This document shows positions 59,315 through 64,000 of a stretch of DNA of 64,000 bases, piece after piece. Positions within the stretch are counted from its first letter, which is position 1; the number at the start of each line of letters is the position of its first letter. Origin of the DNA: Lucifuga dentata (Eukaryota > Chordata > Actinopteri > Ophidiiformes > Bythitidae); the NCBI GenBank assembly GCA_014773175.1, contig VXCM01000971.1:151817-215816 (forward strand). Reading direction: 5' to 3'. The notes below the pieces were generated by a model, which saw only the letters and a program-made list of their open reading frames with translations, did no database searches and was not told the DNA's origin. The position numbers and the translations under genes were made by a program.

Positions 59315-62040
59315 CCCTGGTGCAGGCGAGGCACCGAGGGTAGACAGTCATTAAAACGATAACCACTAGCTCTGTCTAAATTTTATGATTCGCTGGCTGG
59401 GTATTGTGCTTTTCATTTTTATTTGAACTTTTATCATTATGTGTTGTTTACCTGTGTGGTTCAGTCCTCTCAGGCAAAACGAAGCCGTCTGGTGATTGGT
59501 GGGAGAGTGCAATACACATTCACAGCACAAGGGTCACATGCTTAGCCTGTCACAAGCTGTGGAACCGACCTGTGACGAGTTAGTTGGTTTTGTGGTGGTG
59601 AAGTAACAACCCACAGGCATAACCAACAGCAGCCAAAGATGTCTGTAGAGAATGCCCAAAATCATCATTCCTTTGAAGACGAGGAGGTAGGAATGATTCC
59701 AGTCCACTTCCTGACTTTATATCCAGCTAAGGTAGTTGGACTGATAGCCATCGCACAAACAGAAACATGTTCACACATGCCTGACTCAACATTCGCTGGG
59801 TTGAGCGACTTGTAGTATCGTAGGTTAAGGTGTCTCAGTGCGCAAGGAGAGAATGTGACTGTACAGAAAGTGATTTATTGTGGGAGACATTTTGTCTGAG
59901 ATGGAGTAGTAAAGCGAGGAAGCTGGAGGGTTTGGAGAAGAAAGACATAGCAAGTTAGGAAGGAGTGTAGTGAATAGGTTTAGAATTTGAATACATCCCT
60001 ATTCAGAAGTAAAATGCAATAATGGAAAAGAAAATAAACTCGTTTGTAACTGTGGCCTTAATCCCCAAACACATTGAAACCTGGACTTTGTATATAGATT
60101 GATTTTTCCTTATTGGGTCACAATTCCATGTTCAGCCTGTTTATGTCTCTGAGTCTGGTGTGTTTGTGATTTGAGTTGTCTCAGTCCATACAAATTAGTT
60201 TTCCTATCACACTGATTTATCCTTCATGTCTGACATGTTGGTGATATTAGAAAAAAGCATTCTCCTGGTGTTGACCACCACTAGCAGTGAGGTTGAAGTT
60301 GAAGAGGCGACACTGCTGTGAATCAGACTTGTTCGGGTGTGTTTTCACGTGGTTCAAGCATTTTTTTTACGAGAATGGAATCTTATCAATCCCAGGTTCA
60401 CCAAGTAGCAAATGTTAGATTTGAACGGTTAAACATCAAACCGTGCCACATGAAAGGAAACGGTCTTTGGATCACTGGATTGGAAGGTGGATTTTTCATA
60501 GTTTAAGGGAAACAAATGTCTCCACTCACCCCAGTTGTTTACACAAATGTTGCACAATGCATAGATGAACAGGTTACGAGCTAATTCGTGTCAGACTAAA
60601 GATATCTGCTCATAGCCTTTTGCCATCACCTCTCGAAACACGCGTCTGGGGTTCTCTCTGTGGTCTGTTTTTGTATGCGTATATTTAATAAAACAAATGT
60701 TCTTTATGGACCTGTATTCAGCCATCAGATTTTGATGTTGTTTCACTGTAATTATTATTAAAGGTTGTTAAACAACATGTAGTTAAAAGAATATAAAGTG
60801 CAATTGCAGGGTTGTTATTACTTGTATCCTGCTCTTAATGCAGGAGTAGTCCTGCGGTTTATAAAGCCCTTCTACCTATGAATGCCCCACCCCCTTTTCT
60901 ATGGTATTGTACATATGTTAATGTGAGGTAACGCTTTCACACAATGCTCAGAGTACCATACGCCTGCAGTAACACACACTACATGCACACGCACTCTAAC
61001 CCGAGGAACACTTTAGTGCCTTGCATCCTCACTAATGACAAGTTCCACATCAAGTCGTGTAGCTGTGACCTGCATAACCAGTTAACCTGCTTCAACATCA
61101 GCAGAACAGCTTGTTCCACAACTCCCACGGCCAATCCAGAAGATAAGAGCTATCTGGAAAATTAAGACCACAGCATGCTGAAATGCAGAACAAAGAGAAC
61201 ACTGAGTAATGTGGAAACACTTTGGGTTGTTTTTTTTTTTTTTTTTCCCCCTCTACACTTACATTTGTGTTGGTCGTGTAATCAGTTGTGTATTTGTATT
61301 TGGCTCATACATGGTTTGGCTGACATTTGTGTTTTTCGTGGAGTCACGGAGGCAGAGAATGAGCTGTATTGAGGTTTAACGGTTGTCTCGCTGCACGTTG
61401 GCTTTTCTCGCCACATCACCGGTACATTCTGTCATTGTGATCCTTTGCCTGCTCATAGATTGGACAAATAGTTAATCTTCTCTAGAGAAAAAATAAGTTA
61501 CTGCAATGCAGAATATGCAATGTTTCACGTTTTATAGAGACTGAGAGGTAATGAAACTAGTTGCATGCTGATGAGGGTTGTTACAGACTTAAATGTTTTT
61601 GATATGGGAATATAGAGATCCTGGGTTTTTTTTGTTTTTTTTTTTTTTATTCTTTGCCTTCCTGTTAGTCAAAGTGCCGACTATGTTAAATTGCCATTCA
61701 CCACTGTAACGGGGCACTACTTCAATATCACAATGTATCAGCATATGTTTTCTGCATGCCGGCTTCTCTGGTTTTTAATCTTACAAATGACAACCAACTC
61801 ACAACTGGCCACTGTACAGCACAAGTTCACAACAAGCCAAAATGGATGCACTACTATGTTATCGGTTCATATCAAAGACCTCCATGCAGCAGCGTCTGTG
61901 GCTACCGACACGCAGTACTATCCTGTATTCTCTTATTTCTGATCTGTCTTGACTTTCTGTGACTCAGTGTTCTGTTGTGTGTTTTTCACATTGTACAAAA
62001 TGTAAAAAAAAACAAAAATAAAAGATCAGTTAAGGCACTT
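59315..62040 (+). other. wnk1: wnk1 3' UTR
   Basis: About 2.7 kb of trailer. AATAAA signals lie at 60033-60038, 60687-60692 and 62017-62022, so alternative ends are likely. The T-rich tract at 61231-61246 is intrinsic. Confidence 0.65.
62017..62022 (+). terminator. wnk1: distal wnk1 poly(A) signal
   Basis: AATAAA followed 20 bases later by ttttggtgtgtttgt, a clear T/G-rich downstream element. Confidence 0.65.
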
Positions 62041-62306
62041 TTGGTGTGTTTGTAAAGTTAATGAGTTTTTAATCATTCTAAACTGTATTATGTCTTTCCA
62101 AATTGGTTTAGGGATGTTGGAAAGAAAGCTGTAAAAGTATGATTGTATTTTCAGAAACTGGACTGCACATTAAGTTGCCAGGCAGGAGGGGCTCCCCGTG
62201 AAAAAGACTTGTATCGCTGCTGAACTTTGACCCCAGCATGATCCACCTTGACCGCTTATGGCTGCCATGTGTGCATCTTAAAACTACAGCTGAATTCTGT
62301 AATTAT

Positions 62307-62312
62307 TTTATT
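62307..62312 (-). terminator. rad52: candidate rad52 poly(A) signal
   Basis: Minus-strand AATAAA about 105 bases past the rad52 stop codon, which leaves about 250 bp between the ends of rad52 and wnk1. Confidence 0.45.
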
Positions 62313-62415
62313 TTTTTTATAATCTGACAAAGTAATACGAATTTAAAATGAAATAAATATAACAACAGGTAAAATAAAAAGTGTTTAGGAGGCTGATGAA
62401 CAGCAAAATAGAAGT

Positions 62416-62477
62416 TCAAGTGTCCAGTCTGCGTTTCTTCATGTGCTGTCCTTGCCTGTATGGACTATGTGCCCTGC
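62416..62477 (-). CDS. rad52: rad52 last exon (stop codon)
   Basis: 62 nt, RAHSPYRQGQHMKKRRLDT then TGA. The acceptor is ttttgtttttacag. Confidence 0.93.
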
Positions 62478-63855
62478 CTGTAAAAACAAAAGCAAGTTTA
62501 GGACCACGAAATACAATCAAGCCTCCAAAGAGTCTGCTCTCACAAAGTCTCACCTGGTGCTGCCCGATACTGGTGCTGATGTTGAGGTCTGTACTGAGAA
62601 ACTCCCTGTCCTCTGCTGTGCAACAGGGCCTCGTTTGGTGGTCGGATCAGAGCTCTTGGAGGGAGGGCTGGGTCTCTCTGAGGGGTCTTACTGCGGGTCT
62701 GCATCTGATGATTGTTGGGTGTGCTGAGTCCTCTGGGGGGCGAGCTGCCTGCAGGGAGATCCAACTCCTCGATCCCATCTAGCGTGAAATCCCACAGCTC
62801 TGGATCATCTGGAGAGAAAAGCGAGTGCTAGTAAAAGATGAAGAGAGGCGTGTCAGAGTGTATTTAGCCCTCTAGTGGTGGCGTGCTGCACCTGCTAGCT
62901 GCTCATGCTTGAAGTAAGGCTTCTTGTGTGCAGCAGTTATTACACAGGTGACGAAGCAGCAGCTTCGTCACCTGTGTAACAGATGTAAAAAACATTTACA
63001 CCCGGAACCCCAAACATTAGCAGAGAAAGACTTTTAAAAGCACAGGAACACAAATGAATAACTGTTGCAGGACTTGCTACCTACCAGAACTTGTAAAACT
63101 GCTACCTGCATCTGATGCTTTTCCAACAGAAACCTCCGCGTCCTTGGGTTTCACATCAGCCTGTTTCTGCTGCAACTTCTTGACTTCCATCTCCTGCCTG
63201 AACTTCTGCTGAAGCTGCTGCTGCCGAAGTTTTCTCAGCTGTTTGGGATCTGAGCATGTTTCAGCAGCATCCACCGAATCCAGCATAGACCTTCAAACAA
63301 AAAAAAAAAAANAAAAAAAAAAAAAGCGCGAGGAAAGAGATCGAGACGCTAAAACTGGCAAGACAGAGATGCAGCCAGGACAAAGGAGGCGCCTTTGCAG
63401 AATCAAGGCCCGGTGCTGTTTACCTGGAGCCAAAGTTCTCGCTCTTCTTGTCAGAGGCAGGATCAGCGCTACTTAACATCCTTTCTTCTGTACCATTCCT
63501 ATGATTCAGGTTCAGGATTCTGGGCTCCAGTGGCATCCTGGCTGATCCCATCTCAGATACCACCTTCTCCTCTCGGACCAGGCTGGAGAACCGTGCCTTC
63601 TCAACAGAGGGCTCGCCATCAGAGCGCTTGGTCCAGGCCGGGTCTAAAGGAGGGGGAGGCTGTGTGTGGAAGAGAAGTGATGAGATTCAGCCTCCACGCA
63701 ATTATAAGATAAACAAATATGAAAATATAAACACCACAAACCGATACAGCAACCAAGAAATATACTCTGTGTATCTGACCTGCTTGGGGATCTTGTTAAT
63801 AGATTTGAGGTATTCTTTATCCTGAATGCAGTTTCCAAGGGCATTCCCAAAGCAC
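62416..63855 (-). CDS. rad52: DNA repair protein RAD52, C-terminal exons (5' part outside the window)
   Basis: RAD52 anneals complementary single strands and supports RAD51-dependent and single-strand-annealing repair in the nucleus. Five in-frame exons are present: 63780-63855, 63424-63659, 63085-63290, 62554-62808 and 62416-62477. They read CFGNALGNCIQDKEYLKSIN (the end of the DNA-binding ring domain), EPSVEKARF, then KQLRKLRQQQLQQKFRQEME (the basic helix in the RPA/RAD51-binding half), a Gln/Pro-rich tail, and HMKKRRLDT at the C-terminus (human ends DMKKRKYDPS), a probable nuclear localisation signal. The ring domain's first exons lie beyond 64000. Tail-to-tail with wnk1. Confidence 0.95.
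62554..62808 (-). CDS. rad52: rad52 exon, C-terminal region
   Basis: 255 nt, DPELWDFTLDGIEELDLPAG to QHQHQYRAAP, donor gtgaga. Acceptor cttttctctccag. Confidence 0.9.
62940..62979. repeat. perfect 18-bp inverted repeat with a 4-base loop
   Basis: TTACACAGGTGACGAAGC, loop AGCA, then the exact reverse complement. Lies in the rad52 intron between 62809 and 63084. Function unknown. Confidence 0.9.
63085..63290 (-). CDS. rad52: rad52 exon with the basic Gln-rich helix
   Basis: 206 nt, SMLDSVDAAETCSDPKQLRK then RQQQLQQKFRQEMEVKK to SSFTSS, donor gtaggt. The A-tract join with an N at 63312 lies just outside its acceptor. Confidence 0.93.
63424..63659 (-). CDS. rad52: rad52 exon, central region
   Basis: 236 nt, PPPPLDPAWTKRSDGEPSVE to KKSENFGS, donor gtaaac. 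The EPSVE-KAR core aligns with human EPSVEEAR. Confidence 0.93.
63780..63855 (-). CDS. rad52: rad52 exon encoding the end of the DNA-binding domain
   Basis: 76 nt, CFGNALGNCIQDKEYLKSIN then KIPKQ, between acceptor gtgtgttcag and donor gtcaga. The first base completes a codon from the preceding exon, outside the window. Confidence 0.95.
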
Positions 63856-64000
63856 CTGAACACACCAAAAAAACTACATGTTAGCGCACGCTTTCGTGTA
63901 GCAATGCATGTTTTAGAGAAATTGTAAATTCTAAAATGAAATGCAGCCTCAAGGGGGCACAAGCCAGTGTCCTCCTTGTGCCGGTCCCAAGCCCGAATAA

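Overview
The window is vertebrate nuclear DNA, most likely from a spiny-rayed teleost fish. The genes are interrupted by canonical GT-AG introns, intergenic spaces are compact, the sequence is rich in (CA)n microsatellites and DNA-transposon remnants, and the proteins read as orthologues of genes on human 12p13.33. There are no bacterial-type operons, no CRISPR array and no recognisable tRNA or rRNA gene.

Layout from left to right. (1) 1-2600: 5' exons of an unidentified minus-strand gene with a CpG-rich start near 2.36-2.66 kb. (2) fbxl14, plus strand, intronless, 4307-5509, promoter in 3.7-4.3 kb. (3) erc1, minus strand, 19 coding exons from 25527 down to 9780, a long 3' UTR reaching about 7.2 kb, and non-coding 5' exons near 25.7 and 27.1 kb. 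(4) wnk1, plus strand, head-to-head with erc1, non-coding start near 28.9-29.1 kb, 27 coding exons from 31536 to 59314, 3' UTR to about 62.04 kb. (5) The last five exons of rad52, minus strand, 63855 to 62416, tail-to-tail with wnk1; its 5' part lies outside the window. Compared with the human order the gene pairs are intact, but wnk1-rad52 is inverted relative to erc1-fbxl14.

The genes do not form one pathway. fbxl14 encodes an SCF ubiquitin-ligase substrate receptor, erc1 a coiled-coil scaffold of the presynaptic active zone and cortical vesicle docking, wnk1 the ion- and volume-sensing kinase upstream of SPAK/OSR1 and cation-chloride cotransporters, and rad52 a DNA-annealing repair protein. 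The WNK1 reading carries the acidic KLHL3-binding motif and several RFxV motifs.

Interspersed DNA includes a six-copy family of about 0.5-0.6 kb elements with terminal inverted repeats (family A, one copy split by a 5'-truncated non-LTR retrotransposon with a 12-bp target duplication), two inverted copies of a 0.5-kb element (family B), a 180-bp MITE, and a decayed Tc1-like transposon. Fifteen single N characters mark assembly joins. Seven are flanked by exact 62-67 bp duplications, three of them inside coding exons, and one of these breaks the wnk1 frame. The most interesting biological leads are a possible 33-nt cassette exon that would insert 11 residues into the WNK1 activation segment, a GC-AG intron in wnk1, a 12-codon uORF in the erc1 leader, loss of the 28-residue ERC1 cassette exon, and a perfect 18-bp hairpin in a rad52 intron.
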